Counted from the first letter of the stretch, positions 53,217-63,270 are shown. The stretch: DNA of 64,000 bases from Achromobacter seleniivolatilans (GCF_030864005.1 NZ_CP132976.1:1302001-1366000); one strand, 5' to 3'. Numbers and translations: made by a program. Notes: generated by a model from the sequence alone, not told the origin.

Positions 53217-54938
53217 TGAAGGGGTGACGGTCAACGCGCCGACACCCAGCGTCACAAACGGGAAAAAGCGCGGCACGCCATAACGGTCTTCGGCTTCAAT
53301 GCCGCCGTTATGGCGGCCTTGGTCGTCGTACAGATCCATGGCCTGCTCGTTGAATTCGGCGATGATGCGCTGCACGCGCTCGGTCCAGTCCAGGCTGCGA
53401 AACAGCACGACAAAGTCGTCGCCGCCAACATGGCCAACAAAGTCCCGCAACGGATCGCAGTGGCGCTTGATGACCTCGGCGGTCAACATGATCATGTCGT
53501 CGCCGCGCCAATAGCCGTACACGTCATTGAATGGCTTGAAATTGTTCAAGTCGCCATAGCAGATGGTGAAGTCGGCGGCATCTTCCAGCAGCGTGGCGAT
53601 GTGGCGGCTGATGGGGATGTTGCCGGGCAAGGACGTCAGCGGGTTCGCATAGCGGGCTGCTTCGATGCGCATCTCGGTCACTGAGCGCACCAGCGTTTCG
53701 CCTGTGGCCAGGCCGTCATAACGGCCGTCTCGCGTGATGATCAGACCGTCCATCAGATAGCGTTGGTCTTCCGAGATCAGCACATGACTGAGCTGGTCGA
53801 TGGATACATTCAGGTCCACCAGCACGGGTTCCGCATTCATGAACGTCGAGCACTGGTCACGGCCGAACAATTCGCGTGTGTAGCGCTGGGCGTAATGCTC
53901 GGAGAAGTCGCGCCGGTTGATGATGCCTACCGGACGGTTGTCGCCATCCACGACCGCTACTGCGTGCATGCTCTTGTGCTCGATAAAGAGCCGGTGCACG
54001 TCGTCATTGGTGTGCTTGTTCAGTAATGCGGCCGGCGCTTCGACCCGCAGGCTGGCCGCAGTGCCGCCTGCGCCGCGTTGCGACACAGGGGCGGGGTTGC
54101 GCGCGCGCAGGGATTCGCGCAGCGGCGGCGCCAGCTCGGTCAGCAGGGTTTCTTCGGGCCGTCCCAAAAACCAGCCTTGCGCGTATCGGATGTCCAGTTC
54201 GCGCACAACCGCAAGATCTTCAGCCGTCTCAATGCCTTCGGCCACGATGGACGTGCCCAGGTACTGCGCCACTTTCAGAATGGCGCGCACCATGTTTTGC
54301 TTGCGGTCGTCCTGGCCGATTCCATTGAAGAAGTAACGGTCGATCTTGACGAGATCAGGCTGCATCTCGGACCACAGTTGCAGATTGGAATTCCCCACGC
54401 CATAGTCATCCAGCGCGATGCGCATGCCATGCTCGCGCAGGCACGCAAACGCATTGCCCAATTCCGTCATGTGTTCAGACAGCGGGTCTTGTTCGGTCAG
54501 TTCAACGATGATGCTGGCGGGGTCTAGTGCGCAGTCTTTGAGCAGGCGCAGCGGCATGTCGTCGCCCCACAAGGTCCAGTAATGGATCAGCGCAGAGCCG
54601 GACAGGTTCAGGAATAACTTGCCTGCTGCCTCGTGTTGAACAAAACCCTGTGCGCCAGCACGGAAGCTGGCCAGTTCCAGCTGGGGATGCAGCCCTTTGC
54701 GGCGAGCCTCGGCGAAGAGGGCGTCGGGAAAATGCAAAGCGGTGTCGACCGGGCCGCGGATCAGGCTTTCATGTCCGTAGATGCGGCTGTGCGAAATGTC
54801 GACAACGGGTTGATAGCGCGGGCGCAGCAGGTGGTTGCGCAGAATGCCAGCCAAGCCGGCGTGCGCATTCGCGGCGTCCAAGGGGGAGTGGGGCGCGCGG
54901 GCCGCAACCGGCCGGGGCAAAGCGTGAAGTGAGTTCAT
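53085..54938 (-). CDS. EAL-CBS-GGDEF domain protein (cyclic-di-GMP)
   Basis: The 617-aa cytoplasmic protein has an EAL phosphodiesterase domain first (about 35-285), a CBS pair in the middle (about 310-425) and a GGDEF domain last (about 440-600). The EAL motif is ESL at 57-59, and the metal- and general-base-containing segments NLSG, VELTEQ, LDDYGVG, VKIDR, AEGIET and QGWFLG are kept. The cyclase motif is GGDDF at 505-509, with the upstream inhibitory RxxD lost (PxxD). Both activities could therefore be present, or one may be regulatory. No signal peptide or membrane segment. It is convergent with, and overlaps, the chemoreceptor gene. Confidence 0.92.
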   Translation of the reverse strand: MNSLHALPRPVAARAPHSPLDAANAHAGLAGILRNHLLRPRYQPVVDISHSRIYGHESLIRGPVDTALHFPDALFAEARRKGLHPQLELASFRAGAQGFVQHEAAGKLFLNLSGSALIHYWTLWGDDMPLRLLKDCALDPASIIVELTEQDPLSEHMTELGNAFACLREHGMRIALDDYGVGNSNLQLWSEMQPDLVKIDRYFFNGIGQDDRKQNMVRAILKVAQYLGTSIVAEGIETAEDLAVVRELDIRYAQGWFLGRPEETLLTELAPPLRESLRARNPAPVSQRGAGGTAASLRVEAPAALLNKHTNDDVHRLFIEHKSMHAVAVVDGDNRPVGIINRRDFSEHYAQRYTRELFGRDQCSTFMNAEPVLVDLNVSIDQLSHVLISEDQRYLMDGLIITRDGRYDGLATGETLVRSVTEMRIEAARYANPLTSLPGNIPISRHIATLLEDAADFTICYGDLNNFKPFNDVYGYWRGDDMIMLTAEVIKRHCDPLRDFVGHVGGDDFVVLFRSLDWTERVQRIIAEFNEQAMDLYDDQGRHNGGIEAEDRYGVPRFFPFVTLGVGALTVTPSLCERIRPEDIASAAAHVKHKVKHGNLSLVIERYTGGALPQLSD

Positions 54939-55142
54939 CGCCGGAGCGTTCAGATACGATCAGTGACAAGATTCGTCATGTTGACAACAAAATATGTCTG
55001 CGTTGTTGCGCTAACGCAGGACGCGCAATCTTCATGCGCTGTTACATCACTGTCAATCGGGATTTGAACTTGGCCATGCCCATTGCAGGGGCTTGACGCG
55101 CCCGGACGCCGCTCGCCGCCTGCGGCCTATACAATTTGCCAT

Positions 55143-55766
55143 ATGACTTCCCCCAAGATTCCCGATTCCCTACGCCGCGTTGTGCTGGCGTCCAATAATG
55201 TCGGCAAGCTGCGTGAGTTTTCCGCCTTGTTTGCGCCGCTGGGCATCGAATTAGTGCCCCAGGGCGAGCTCGGCGTGCCAGAAGCCGAAGAACCGCATGT
55301 GACGTTTGTTGAAAATGCGCTGGCCAAGGCGCGCCACGCCAGCCGTTTGACGGGTCTGCCTGCGCTGGCTGATGACTCGGGCCTGTGCGTTGCGGCGCTG
55401 GATGGCGCCCCTGGCGTCTATTCGGCTCGCTACGCCAAGATGCATGGCGGTGAAAAGTCCGATCAGGCCAATAACGCGCTGCTGGTGCAGAAGCTGGCTG
55501 GTCAAGCTGACCGCCGCGCGTGGTACGTGGCCGTACTGGCCCTAGTGCGCTCAGAAAACGATCCGTGCCCGCTGATTGGCGAGGGGTTGTGGCATGGCGA
55601 GATCATAGACCTGCCCGAAGGCGCCAACGGCTTTGGCTACGATCCGCATTTCTACCTGCCCGACATGGCGTTGACCGCTGCCACGCTGGACCCCGAAGAA
55701 AAGAACCGGGTGAGCCACCGCGCACGCGCGCTGCGCGAACTACTGAGCAAACTTAGCCAGGGTTGA
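55143..55766 (+). CDS. rdgB: dITP/XTP pyrophosphatase (house-cleaning NTPase)
   Basis: RdgB removes deaminated purine triphosphates to keep them out of DNA. The 207-aa protein has the motif VVLASNNVGKLREF near residues 12-25 (the SNN-K substrate loop), LPALADDSGLCVAALDGAPGVYSARYA and GFGYDPHFYLPD, all family hallmarks. The ATG at 55143 is used; the reading from 55083 adds an unrelated leader. It lies 26 bp upstream of hemW, as in related genomes. Confidence 0.95.
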   Translation: MTSPKIPDSLRRVVLASNNVGKLREFSALFAPLGIELVPQGELGVPEAEEPHVTFVENALAKARHASRLTGLPALADDSGLCVAALDGAPGVYSARYAKMHGGEKSDQANNALLVQKLAGQADRRAWYVAVLALVRSENDPCPLIGEGLWHGEIIDLPEGANGFGYDPHFYLPDMALTAATLDPEEKNRVSHRARALRELLSKLSQG

Positions 55767-55792
55767 AGAGGGCGCCGGCCCAGGAACACCGC

Positions 55793-57019
55793 ATGTCCAT
55801 CATTATTCCCATCCGCAACGAAATGGGCGGCGCACAGCCGTCCCGCCTGATTGTGCCGGCCGGCTCCACGCTGACCAGCCTGCCGCCATTGTCTGTGTAT
55901 GTGCACGTGCCCTGGTGCGTGCGCAAATGCCCGTATTGCGACTTTAATTCGCACGCTGCGCCGGCCGGAGAAATCCCGGAGCGGGCCTATCTTGACGCCT
56001 TGCGCAGCGACCTGGAACAGGCGCTGCCGTCCATCTGGGGCCGTCAGGTGGTGTCCGTATTTATTGGCGGCGGCACTCCCAGCTTGCTGTCATCCGCCGG
56101 ATTGGATGAGTTGCTGGCCATGCTGCGGGCCTGTCTGAACGTGTGGCCAGACGCCGAGATCACCATGGAAGCCAACCCCGGCACAGCCGAAGCCAGCCGG
56201 TTTCGTGACTATGCCGCGAGCGGAGTCACGCGCTTCTCGCTGGGCATACAGAGTTTTGACGATGCTCAGTTGAAGAAATTGGGCCGCATTCATGATGCGT
56301 CGCAGGCGCGCGCCGCCATCGAAATGGCGCAGCGCGCCGTCTCCCGCGTCAATCTGGACGTCATGTTTGCTCTGCCTGGGCAGACCTTGGACGCCTGTCT
56401 GGACGATCTGCGGCAGGCGGTGTCGTTCGGCACGGAACATCTGTCGCTGTATCACCTGACGATGGAACCCAACACCGTCTTTGCCAAGTTTCCGCCCGAA
56501 GACCTGCCGGACGACGATACCAGCGCGGCCATGCAGGACGCGGTGGAATCCGAGCTGGCGGCGGCCGGCCTGGCGCGCTACGAGGTCTCGGCCTACGCCA
56601 AGCCAGGCGCCCGCAGCCGGCACAACCAGAACTATTGGGAATTCGGTGACTACCTGGGCATCGGCCCCGGCGCTCACGGCAAGCTGTCCTTTCACGACCG
56701 TATCGTGCGTGAAGCGCGCCTGCGCAGCCCGGATTCCTGGATGCAGGCGGCAATGGCCCGAGACGGCAGCCATCTGGCGGAAAACCGTCAGGTCGGCCCT
56801 GATGAGCTGCCGTTTGAGTTCATGCTCAATGCTTTGCGTTTGAAGGACGGCGTGCCCACTACCGCCTTCACGGAGCGCACGGGGTTATCGCTGGCCGTCA
56901 TTGCGCACCAATTAGAGGCTGCCTCGAAACGGGGCTTGCTGGATGCGGACCCCACGCGGTTGCGGGCGACACCTTTGGGGTGGAGCTTTCTAAACGATCT
57001 GCAGGAAATGTTCCTGTAA
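55793..57019 (+). CDS. hemW: Radical SAM heme chaperone HemW
   Basis: HemW, once called oxygen-independent coproporphyrinogen oxidase-like, inserts heme into respiratory enzymes. The 408-aa protein has the radical-SAM cluster site Cys42-X3-Cys46-X2-Cys49 in WCVRKCPYCDFNSHA, then FIGGGTPSLLS and the substrate-SAM region FSLGIQSFDDAQLKKLGR. It lacks the fourth N-terminal cysteine of true HemN oxidases and has HemW-type YEVSAYAKPG and NYWEFGDYLGIGPGAHGK. The ATG at 55793 follows CAGGAA. Confidence 0.93.
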   Translation: MSIIIPIRNEMGGAQPSRLIVPAGSTLTSLPPLSVYVHVPWCVRKCPYCDFNSHAAPAGEIPERAYLDALRSDLEQALPSIWGRQVVSVFIGGGTPSLLSSAGLDELLAMLRACLNVWPDAEITMEANPGTAEASRFRDYAASGVTRFSLGIQSFDDAQLKKLGRIHDASQARAAIEMAQRAVSRVNLDVMFALPGQTLDACLDDLRQAVSFGTEHLSLYHLTMEPNTVFAKFPPEDLPDDDTSAAMQDAVESELAAAGLARYEVSAYAKPGARSRHNQNYWEFGDYLGIGPGAHGKLSFHDRIVREARLRSPDSWMQAAMARDGSHLAENRQVGPDELPFEFMLNALRLKDGVPTTAFTERTGLSLAVIAHQLEAASKRGLLDADPTRLRATPLGWSFLNDLQEMFL

Positions 57020-57025
57020 CGTGCA

Positions 57026-57075
57026 GGCACCATATTGGGGCAATGATGCTCCGTCATTTGCACCATACTGGTGCT
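57026..57075 (+). promoter_or_regulatory. Two NtrC-binding sites upstream of glnA
   Basis: GGCACC-ATATT-GGGGCA (57026-57042) and TGCACC-ATACT-GGTGCT (57059-57075) match TGCACC-N5-GGTGCA at 10 and 11 of 12 positions. Their starts are 33 bp apart, three helical turns, as expected for cooperative NtrC binding. Confidence 0.85.
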
Positions 57076-57125
57076 ACATTTCCCATGATTGTGCATATTG
57101 CCCTGGGAATCCCTGGGGTGAAACC

Positions 57126-57141
57126 TGGCACGCTTATTGCT
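57126..57141 (+). promoter_or_regulatory. Sigma-54 promoter of glnA
   Basis: TGGCAC-GCTTA-TTGCT matches the -24/-12 consensus TGGCAC-N5-TTGC exactly. It lies 51 bp downstream of the second NtrC site and about 60 bp before the glnA start. Confidence 0.92.
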
Positions 57142-57201
57142 TAATAGTTTTATGCCAGTCGAGAGGCGCAGCCCTCGACCCTTTTATCTAATGGAGATGA
57201 C

Positions 57202-58614
57202 ATGGCAAGCCCGAAAGACGTCCTGAAACAGATCGCCGATAACGAAGTGAAATTCGTGGATTTCCGCTTTACCGATACGGTTGGCCGTGAGCACCACGTT
57301 TCCGTGCCCACCACCGCGATCGACGAAGACAAGCTGGAAAGCGGGCAGGCCTTCGACGGTTCGTCGATTCCGGGCTGGAAGGGCATTGAAGCGTCCGACA
57401 TGCTGCTCATCCCCGACTGCTCGACCGCCAACCTGGACCCGTTCCGCGAAGAACCGACCCTGATCCTGTCCTGCGACGTGGTTGAACCGTCCGACCTGAA
57501 GGGCTATGACCGCGACCCGCGTTCGCTGGCCAAGCGCGCCGAAGCCTACCTGAAGGCCTCCGGCCTGGGCGACACCGCCTACTTTGGTCCGGAACCCGAA
57601 TTTTTCGTGTTCGACGGCGTGACCTGGAACACCGACATGTCGGGCACGTTCGTCAAGATCAAGTCCGAAGAAGCGCCGTGGTCCTCCGGCCTGGAATTCG
57701 AAGGTGGCAACACCGGCCATCGTCCTGGCGTGAAGGGCGGCTATTTCCCCGTGCCGCCGGTTGATTCGTTCCAGGACATGCGTTCGGAAATGTGCCTGTT
57801 GATGGAACAAATGGGCGTGCCGGTTGAAGTGCACCACCATGAAGTCGCCGCTCCGGGCCAACTGGAAATCGGCACCAAGTTCAGCACGCTGGTTCAGCGC
57901 GCCGACTGGACGCAGATCGTCAAGTACGTCGTGCACAACGTGGCCCACGCCTACGGCAAGACCGCGACGTTCATGCCCAAGCCCATCGTTGGCGACAACG
58001 GTTCCGGCATGCACGTGCACCAATCCATCTGGAAGGACGGCCAAAACCTGTTCGCAGGCAACGGCTACGCTGGCCTGTCGGAATTTGCGCTGTACTACAT
58101 CGGCGGCATCATCAAGCACGCTCGCGCACTGAACGCCATTACCAACCCGGGCACCAACTCGTACAAGCGTCTGGTTCCGCACTACGAAGCCCCGGTCAAG
58201 CTGGCTTACTCGGCCCGCAACCGCTCGGCCTCGATCCGCATTCCGTACGTCGGCAACCCGAAGGGCCGCCGCGTCGAAGCGCGTTTCCCGGACCCGCTGG
58301 CCAACCCGTACCTGGCATTCTCGGCCCTGATGATGGCCGGTCTGGACGGCGTGCAGAACAAGATTCACCCCGGTGATCCCGCCGACAAGAACTTGTACGA
58401 CCTGCCGCCCGAAGAAGACGCGAAGATCCCGACGGTGTGCTCGTCGCTGGAACAAGCGTTGGAAGCTCTGGACCAGGATCGCGAGTTCCTGACCCGTGGT
58501 GGCGTGTTCAGCAACGACATGCTCAACGCCTACATCGACCTGAAGATGGGCGATGTGAATCGTCTGCGCATGACGACGCACCCGGTTGAATTCGACATGT
58601 ACTACAGCCTCTGA
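57202..58614 (+). CDS. glnA: Glutamine synthetase type I
   Basis: GlnA joins ammonia to glutamate using ATP. The 470-aa protein begins [34 protein letters not shown] and has the metal-binding segment [22 protein letters not shown] and [32 protein letters not shown]. The adenylylation tyrosine is Tyr399 (counting Met1) in [10 protein letters not shown], so activity should be tuned by GlnE. GGAGATGAC precedes the ATG. Its promoter has the sigma-54/NtrC architecture described separately, and ntrB-ntrC follow. Confidence 0.98.
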   Translation: MASPKDVLKQIADNEVKFVDFRFTDTVGREHHVSVPTTAIDEDKLESGQAFDGSSIPGWKGIEASDMLLIPDCSTANLDPFREEPTLILSCDVVEPSDLKGYDRDPRSLAKRAEAYLKASGLGDTAYFGPEPEFFVFDGVTWNTDMSGTFVKIKSEEAPWSSGLEFEGGNTGHRPGVKGGYFPVPPVDSFQDMRSEMCLLMEQMGVPVEVHHHEVAAPGQLEIGTKFSTLVQRADWTQIVKYVVHNVAHAYGKTATFMPKPIVGDNGSGMHVHQSIWKDGQNLFAGNGYAGLSEFALYYIGGIIKHARALNAITNPGTNSYKRLVPHYEAPVKLAYSARNRSASIRIPYVGNPKGRRVEARFPDPLANPYLAFSALMMAGLDGVQNKIHPGDPADKNLYDLPPEEDAKIPTVCSSLEQALEALDQDREFLTRGGVFSNDMLNAYIDLKMGDVNRLRMTTHPVEFDMYYSL

Positions 58615-58807
58615 TTTGTCTGAGGCTGTGGCTGGGGGGAGCGCGATGATGTAGGCAGAAACCAGGGCCCACATCACGCGCACCACCAGGTCGCGGCTCG
58701 ACGGTTTGTCCGCCATGCACCAAGCCTGGCGGGCAGGGCGCCGGGTTCCGGCGCCGCCGTCGCGGGCGCGTTCCGCTTTCCCCCCTGTCATTCGGGTACG
58801 TTGAAAA

Positions 58808-59872
58808 ATGAATGTAGAAGCTCTCGATCTGCTTGCCACGTCCGTTTTCCTGGTTAACGAGCGCGGTCACATTGAATACGCCAACGCGGCTGCCGAGGAT
58901 TTGTTCGGCCGGTCGCGCAAACAACTATGCGGCCACTCTGCCGCTACGCTGTTCGACAACCCAGAAAACATCCAATCGTCCATTGACCGCGCTGCGGCCG
59001 GGCGATATGCCGATGTCCGGCAACTGGCCTCGTTGCGCCGTGCCGCTGAATCTGTGGAAGTCGCCGTTACGACGGTCGGGCTGACGGGCCAACGCTGGCC
59101 TGTGCTGATCGAAACGCGAGAGATAGAGCAGCGCGTTCTGGCCGATCGAAATCATCGGCTGGTTGATGAAATAGAAGCTCACCGCGAGCTGCTGCGCAAT
59201 CTTGCGCACGAAGTGAAGAATCCATTGGGTGGTTTGCGCGGCGCCGCGCAATTGCTGGAAGCCGAGTTGCCCAGTGCAGCGCTGGCTGAATACACCCAGG
59301 TCATTATTTCCGAAGCCGACCGCTTGCAGGCGCTGGTGGACCGCTTGAGCGGCCCGCAACGTGTGCCGCTGAATGCGCGTCCGGTGAATATCCATGAAAT
59401 CTGCGAACGCGTCTGCGCGCTGATTCAGGCTGAATTCCGCAACGACGTCACCATCTTGCGCGACTACGACGCGTCGGTTCCCGACTTGCGCGGCGATGCC
59501 GCCCGTTTGATGCAGGCAGTCTTGAATGTGGCGCGCAATGCTGCACAGGAACTGGTTGCGCGTCCGCAAAGCGCGCAGGCAGAACCCGGCGTAGTGACGT
59601 TGCGTACCCGCGTAGCCCGGCAAGTCATGCTGGCGCACCGGCAACACCGGCTGGCGCTGGTGCTGTCCATTATCGACAACGGTCCTGGCGTGCCGGACCA
59701 TATCCGTGACCGCATTTTCCATCCGCTGGTCACGGCCAGGGCCGGAGGTACGGGGTTGGGCTTGAGCCTTGCCCAGGACTTCGTGCAGCAGCACGGCGGC
59801 ATCATCGAATTTGAATCCCGACCCGGGCGCACTGAATTTCGCCTGGTCCTACCGATGGAGCCCGCACACTGA
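58808..59872 (+). CDS. ntrB: Nitrogen-regulation sensor kinase NtrB (GlnL)
   Basis: NtrB phosphorylates NtrC when nitrogen is scarce and dephosphorylates it with PII otherwise. The 354-aa protein has a PAS sensor domain (about 5-110, VFLVNERGHIEYANAAAEDLFGRS), the phospho-acceptor His134 in NLAHEVKNPLGGLRGAAQLLE and an ATPase domain with VARNAAQEL, DNGPGVP and GTGLGLSLAQDFVQQHGG. It follows glnA after a 193-bp gap with no clear terminator, and shares a base with ntrC (TGATG), giving coupled translation. Confidence 0.96.
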   Translation: MNVEALDLLATSVFLVNERGHIEYANAAAEDLFGRSRKQLCGHSAATLFDNPENIQSSIDRAAAGRYADVRQLASLRRAAESVEVAVTTVGLTGQRWPVLIETREIEQRVLADRNHRLVDEIEAHRELLRNLAHEVKNPLGGLRGAAQLLEAELPSAALAEYTQVIISEADRLQALVDRLSGPQRVPLNARPVNIHEICERVCALIQAEFRNDVTILRDYDASVPDLRGDAARLMQAVLNVARNAAQELVARPQSAQAEPGVVTLRTRVARQVMLAHRQHRLALVLSIIDNGPGVPDHIRDRIFHPLVTARAGGTGLGLSLAQDFVQQHGGIIEFESRPGRTEFRLVLPMEPAH

Positions 59873-61368
59873 TGAAACCCGTATGGATCGTCGACGACGA
59901 CCAGGCCATCCGCTGGGTCCTCGAAAAGGCCCTGGCCCGCGCTGGCGTCACAACCCGCAGTTTCTCCCAATCGGCTGATGTGCTGGAAGCGCTTCAGCGC
60001 GACACGCCCGTCGCATTGGTGTCCGATATCCGCATGCCTGGCGGCAATGGCTTGGAGCTGTTGCGGCAACTGAAAGAACGTCATCCCGGTTTGCCGGTCA
60101 TTGTGATGACCGCGTTTGCCGATCTGGACAGCACGGTGTCCGCGTTTCAGGGCGGGGCCTTTGATTATCTGGCCAAGCCGTTTGACGTGAACGAAGCCGT
60201 GGCGCTGATCCAGCGCGCCATGCAGGAATCGTCGCAGCCCGAAAGCCCCGAAGGGCAGGGCGAGGCTGCGCAGAACAACGAGCGCTGGATGATGACGCAG
60301 TCATCCTCCACCGCCATGCAGGAAGTGTTCCGCGCGATTGGCCGCTTGGCGCAGTCCAAGGTCACCGTGTTGATCACGGGAGAATCCGGTACTGGCAAGG
60401 AATTGGTGGCGCGAGCGCTGCATGGCCACGGCGTGCGCGCAAGCGGTCCGTTCGTGGCGCTGAACGCCGCGGCAATTCCGCGTGACCTGCTTGAGGCCGA
60501 ACTGTTCGGTCACGAGCGCGGCGCATTTACCGGCGCCAACAATCTGCGCCGGGGCCGCTTCGAGGAAGCGCACGGGGGCACCTTGTTCCTGGATGAGATT
60601 GGCGATATGCCGATTGAATTGCAGACGCGATTGCTGCGTGTGCTGGCGGAAGGCAGCTTTTATCGGGTCGGCGGTGCGCAACCCGTACGCGTGGATGTGC
60701 GTATTGTTGCAGCCACTCACCAGCCGCTTGAGCAGCGCGTTGAGCAAGGTCTGTTCCGCGAAGATTTGTTCCACCGCTTAAACGTGATTCGCTTGCGGCT
60801 GCCCCCGTTGCGCGAGCGCGTGGAAGATATTCCCGCGCTGGCCCAGCACTTTCTGACTGTCAGCGCCCGTACCTTGGGCGTGCCCGTCAAACGTTTGACG
60901 CCAGATGCGCTGGCTGTTCTGACAAAGTTCGACTTTCCCGGCAACGTCCGGCAATTGGAGAACTTCTGCCACTGGTTGACGGTAATGGCGGCAGGCCAGA
61001 CCGTGGATCGCGGTGATCTGCCGCCGGAAATTCGTGCGGTGGAACATCAGCAGCAAGCGGCGTCGATGCCGCAGCGCCCCGCTGCACAGGTGCCCAGTAT
61101 CGGCACCGTGGTCCAGCAGTCGTCGAGCGCTTTGGACGACGGCGCGCCGCGCAATTGGCAGGACTCTTTGCTGCGTGATGCGCAATACCGGCTGGAACGC
61201 GGCGAACCCGCGGTCATGGCGACACTCACCCGTCAGTTCGAGAAGATCTTGCTGCAAAGTGCGTTGGACGCCAGCCGTGGCCGTCGCGTGGAAGCCGCTT
61301 CACGATTGGGGATCGGTCGCAATACCATCACGCGCAAACTGCGCGAGCTGGGGATTGAGGACGAGTGA
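59872..61368 (+). CDS. ntrC: Nitrogen-regulation response regulator NtrC (GlnG)
   Basis: NtrC activates sigma-54 promoters when phosphorylated. The 498-aa protein has a receiver with Asp52 (phosphorylation), Thr80 and Lys102, an AAA+ domain with Walker A GESGTGKE (170-177) and the sigma-54-contact loop GAFTGA (217-222), and a Fis-type helix-turn-helix at the end ([21 protein letters not shown]). Two matching sites lie upstream of glnA, so the operon is probably autoregulated. Confidence 0.97.
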   Translation: MKPVWIVDDDQAIRWVLEKALARAGVTTRSFSQSADVLEALQRDTPVALVSDIRMPGGNGLELLRQLKERHPGLPVIVMTAFADLDSTVSAFQGGAFDYLAKPFDVNEAVALIQRAMQESSQPESPEGQGEAAQNNERWMMTQSSSTAMQEVFRAIGRLAQSKVTVLITGESGTGKELVARALHGHGVRASGPFVALNAAAIPRDLLEAELFGHERGAFTGANNLRRGRFEEAHGGTLFLDEIGDMPIELQTRLLRVLAEGSFYRVGGAQPVRVDVRIVAATHQPLEQRVEQGLFREDLFHRLNVIRLRLPPLRERVEDIPALAQHFLTVSARTLGVPVKRLTPDALAVLTKFDFPGNVRQLENFCHWLTVMAAGQTVDRGDLPPEIRAVEHQQQAASMPQRPAAQVPSIGTVVQQSSSALDDGAPRNWQDSLLRDAQYRLERGEPAVMATLTRQFEKILLQSALDASRGRRVEAASRLGIGRNTITRKLRELGIEDE

Positions 61369-61452
61369 TCGGGGAAGGTGGATGGTGCGCGCGGCTGCCT
61401 TCAATCGGGGCAGTGCGCGCCTTGCGTAACCCCATTCTTGCTAGGCCGTGCT

Positions 61453-62367
61453 TTACCCCATTCCTAACAAGCTTTCGCACAAACGCGGCGATTTCAGCTT
61501 TTGCAGCCACCACTTCAGCGCCTCGCCGGGTGGCTCGGCTCGCCAGGCGTAGGTCACGTGTTCCGTCAGGGACATGCCTTCATCCGTTTCGCACACCACC
61601 AGCAACCCTTGCGACAAATATGGCGCTGCCAGCGTCATGGGCAAGTATCCGCAGCCCAGGCCGCGCACTTGAGCCTCGACCTTGGCTTGCATTGTGGGCA
61701 TGACCAGCGTGGGCTGGTCGGCGAGAATGCCGCGTGATTGCGGCGGCAGGTTGCGCGACGTGTCCGCCACCACCACGGCGCAATAGCGCGTGATATCAGC
61801 GCGGCTAAGGGGCTGTGGCAGTGCCGCCAGCGGGTGGTGCGCGGCAACGCAGAACGCGAATTGCGTCAGGCCGATCGCTTGTGAGCGGTAGGGGCCCGTG
61901 GGTTCACCCGCCGCGCCCGCGCCGATGACCAGGTCCGCCCGGCCCGCCGTCAACGCATCCCAATTGCCGCTTAATACCTCGCTGGAGAAGCGCAGCTTGG
62001 TGGCGCTGGCAATCCCCTGGAATTCTTCGATCAAGTCGTATAGCGGACGCCACGGCAGCACAGCGCTGACCGCAATGCGCAGCTCCACTTCCCATCCGGT
62101 GGCGATGCGTTTCACGCGGCATGCCAGGTCGTCCAATGACTGCAAGACATAGCGGCCATCTTTCAGCAGGGCTTCTCCCGCCGGCGTCAGCTGCGCGCGA
62201 TGTCCGGTCCGGTCAAACAGCAACACATCCAAGCCATCTTCCAGCTTGCGTATGGAATACGTAACGGCAGACGGTACCTTGCCGAGTTCGCGGGCCGCTT
62301 TGGCAAAGCTGCCGTGGCGGGCAATCGCGTCGACCAGGACGAGCAATTCAGGGGTGATAGGCTGCAT
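61453..62367 (-). CDS. LysR-family regulator divergent from the pirin genes
   Basis: The 304-aa regulator starts MQPITPELLVLVDAIARHGSFAKAARELGKVPSAVTYSIRKLEDGLDVLLFDR, a standard LysR winged helix, then an effector-binding domain from about residue 90. The ATG at 62367 is preferred to a TTG at 62382, which would put the start inside the dyad at 62378-62392. It is convergent with ntrC and divergent from the first pirin gene, which it probably regulates along with itself. Confidence 0.9.
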   Translation of the reverse strand: MQPITPELLVLVDAIARHGSFAKAARELGKVPSAVTYSIRKLEDGLDVLLFDRTGHRAQLTPAGEALLKDGRYVLQSLDDLACRVKRIATGWEVELRIAVSAVLPWRPLYDLIEEFQGIASATKLRFSSEVLSGNWDALTAGRADLVIGAGAAGEPTGPYRSQAIGLTQFAFCVAAHHPLAALPQPLSRADITRYCAVVVADTSRNLPPQSRGILADQPTLVMPTMQAKVEAQVRGLGCGYLPMTLAAPYLSQGLLVVCETDEGMSLTEHVTYAWRAEPPGEALKWWLQKLKSPRLCESLLGMG

Positions 62368-62377
62368 TCGAGGGCCG

Positions 62378-62392
62378 TTCAAAATATTTGAA
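62378..62392. promoter_or_regulatory. LysR-type dyad next to the LysR start, with a repeated half
   Basis: TTCAAA-ATA-TTTGAA is a perfect dyad in T-N11-A geometry 10 bp upstream of the LysR ATG. TCAAAATAT recurs at 62401-62409, 22 bp further. A second weaker dyad, TTCA-TATTAT-TGAA (62511-62524), lies next to the pirin ribosome-binding site. Confidence 0.5.
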
Positions 62393-62537
62393 TGATTTCG
62401 TCAAAATATAGCGCCAAACGCCGGGTCTGGCACGCGCAGAATATCACTCATGCCGGGGTTGCAGACAAACAGACAGGACCTTCAAGCCAAGCGCTGCACC
62501 CCATAGATCATTCATATTATTGAAACAGGAGTCCACA

Positions 62538-63236
62538 ATGCTTACGATTCGCCGCGCTGCCGAACGAGGTCACGCCAACCATGGGTGGCTCGATTCGTTT
62601 CACACCTTTTCGTTTGCCAACTACTACGACCCGGCTCACATGGGCTTCGGCGCGCTGCGCGTGATCAACGATGATCGCATCGCTGCCGGACGCGGTTTCG
62701 GCACCCACGGCCACCGGGACATGGAGATCATCACCTATGTGCTGGACGGCGCGATTGCGCATAAGGACAGCATGGGTAGCGGCTCGACCATTCAGCCCGG
62801 TAACGTGCAACGGATGAGCGCTGGCCGCGGCGTCATGCACTCCGAGTTCAACCCGCTGCCGGATACTGAAACGCACATGCTGCAAATCTGGATTCAGCCC
62901 GACGTCACCGGCATTGCGCCGGAGTACGAAGAGCGCAGCTTCAGCGATGCGCAAAAGCGTGGCCGCCTGCAAGCCCTGGTATCGGCTGATGGCGTGGATG
63001 GTTCGATGAAGATTCATCAGGATGCGCGTTTGTACGGCGGCCTGTTCGACGGCGACGAATCCGCCGCTTTGACCTTGGCGCCGGGCCGCCGTGGCTGGGT
63101 GCATGTGGCCCGCGGCAGTCTGACCGTCAATGGCGTCGAACTGTTGGCTGGCGATGCTGCCGCGATCACGGATGAGAACCGTGTCGAACTGTCCGGTGGC
63201 AAGAACGCCGAAGTGCTGGTGTTTGATCTGGCGTAA
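62538..63236 (+). CDS. Pirin-family protein (YhhW-like)
   Basis: The 232-aa protein is a pirin with two cupin halves. The N-terminal half has GHANHGWLDSFHTFSFANYYDPAHMGFGALRVINDDRIAAGRGFGTHGHRDMEIITYVLDGAIAHKDSMG, with the metal ligands His-x-His and the later Glu/His positions (SAGRGVMHSEFN). Some relatives are quercetin dioxygenases; others have no known substrate. The ATG at 62538 follows AGGAG; the TTG at 62520 is an unlikely start. It is divergent from a LysR gene and about 100 bp before a second pirin gene. Confidence 0.92.
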   Translation: MLTIRRAAERGHANHGWLDSFHTFSFANYYDPAHMGFGALRVINDDRIAAGRGFGTHGHRDMEIITYVLDGAIAHKDSMGSGSTIQPGNVQRMSAGRGVMHSEFNPLPDTETHMLQIWIQPDVTGIAPEYEERSFSDAQKRGRLQALVSADGVDGSMKIHQDARLYGGLFDGDESAALTLAPGRRGWVHVARGSLTVNGVELLAGDAAAITDENRVELSGGKNAEVLVFDLA

Positions 63237-63245
63237 TGCCACGCG

Positions 63246-63270
63246 CCGGGCGGAGCAGGGCTCCGTCCGG
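63246..63270 (+). other. Hairpin between the two pirin genes
   Basis: CCGGGCGGAGC and GCTCCGTCCGG pair over 11 bp with one G-U pair and an AGG loop, just after the first pirin stop. No T-run follows. Confidence 0.45.

Noticed and set aside
57184..58839. 551-aa minus-strand ORF opposite glnA
   Set aside because: It is antisense to a near-invariant gene. The stretch starting MADKPSSRDLVVRVMWALVSAY (from 58716, in the glnA-ntrB gap) looks protein-like, but it runs into antisense of glnA with no stop at the gene boundary and no ribosome-binding site, so it is not called.
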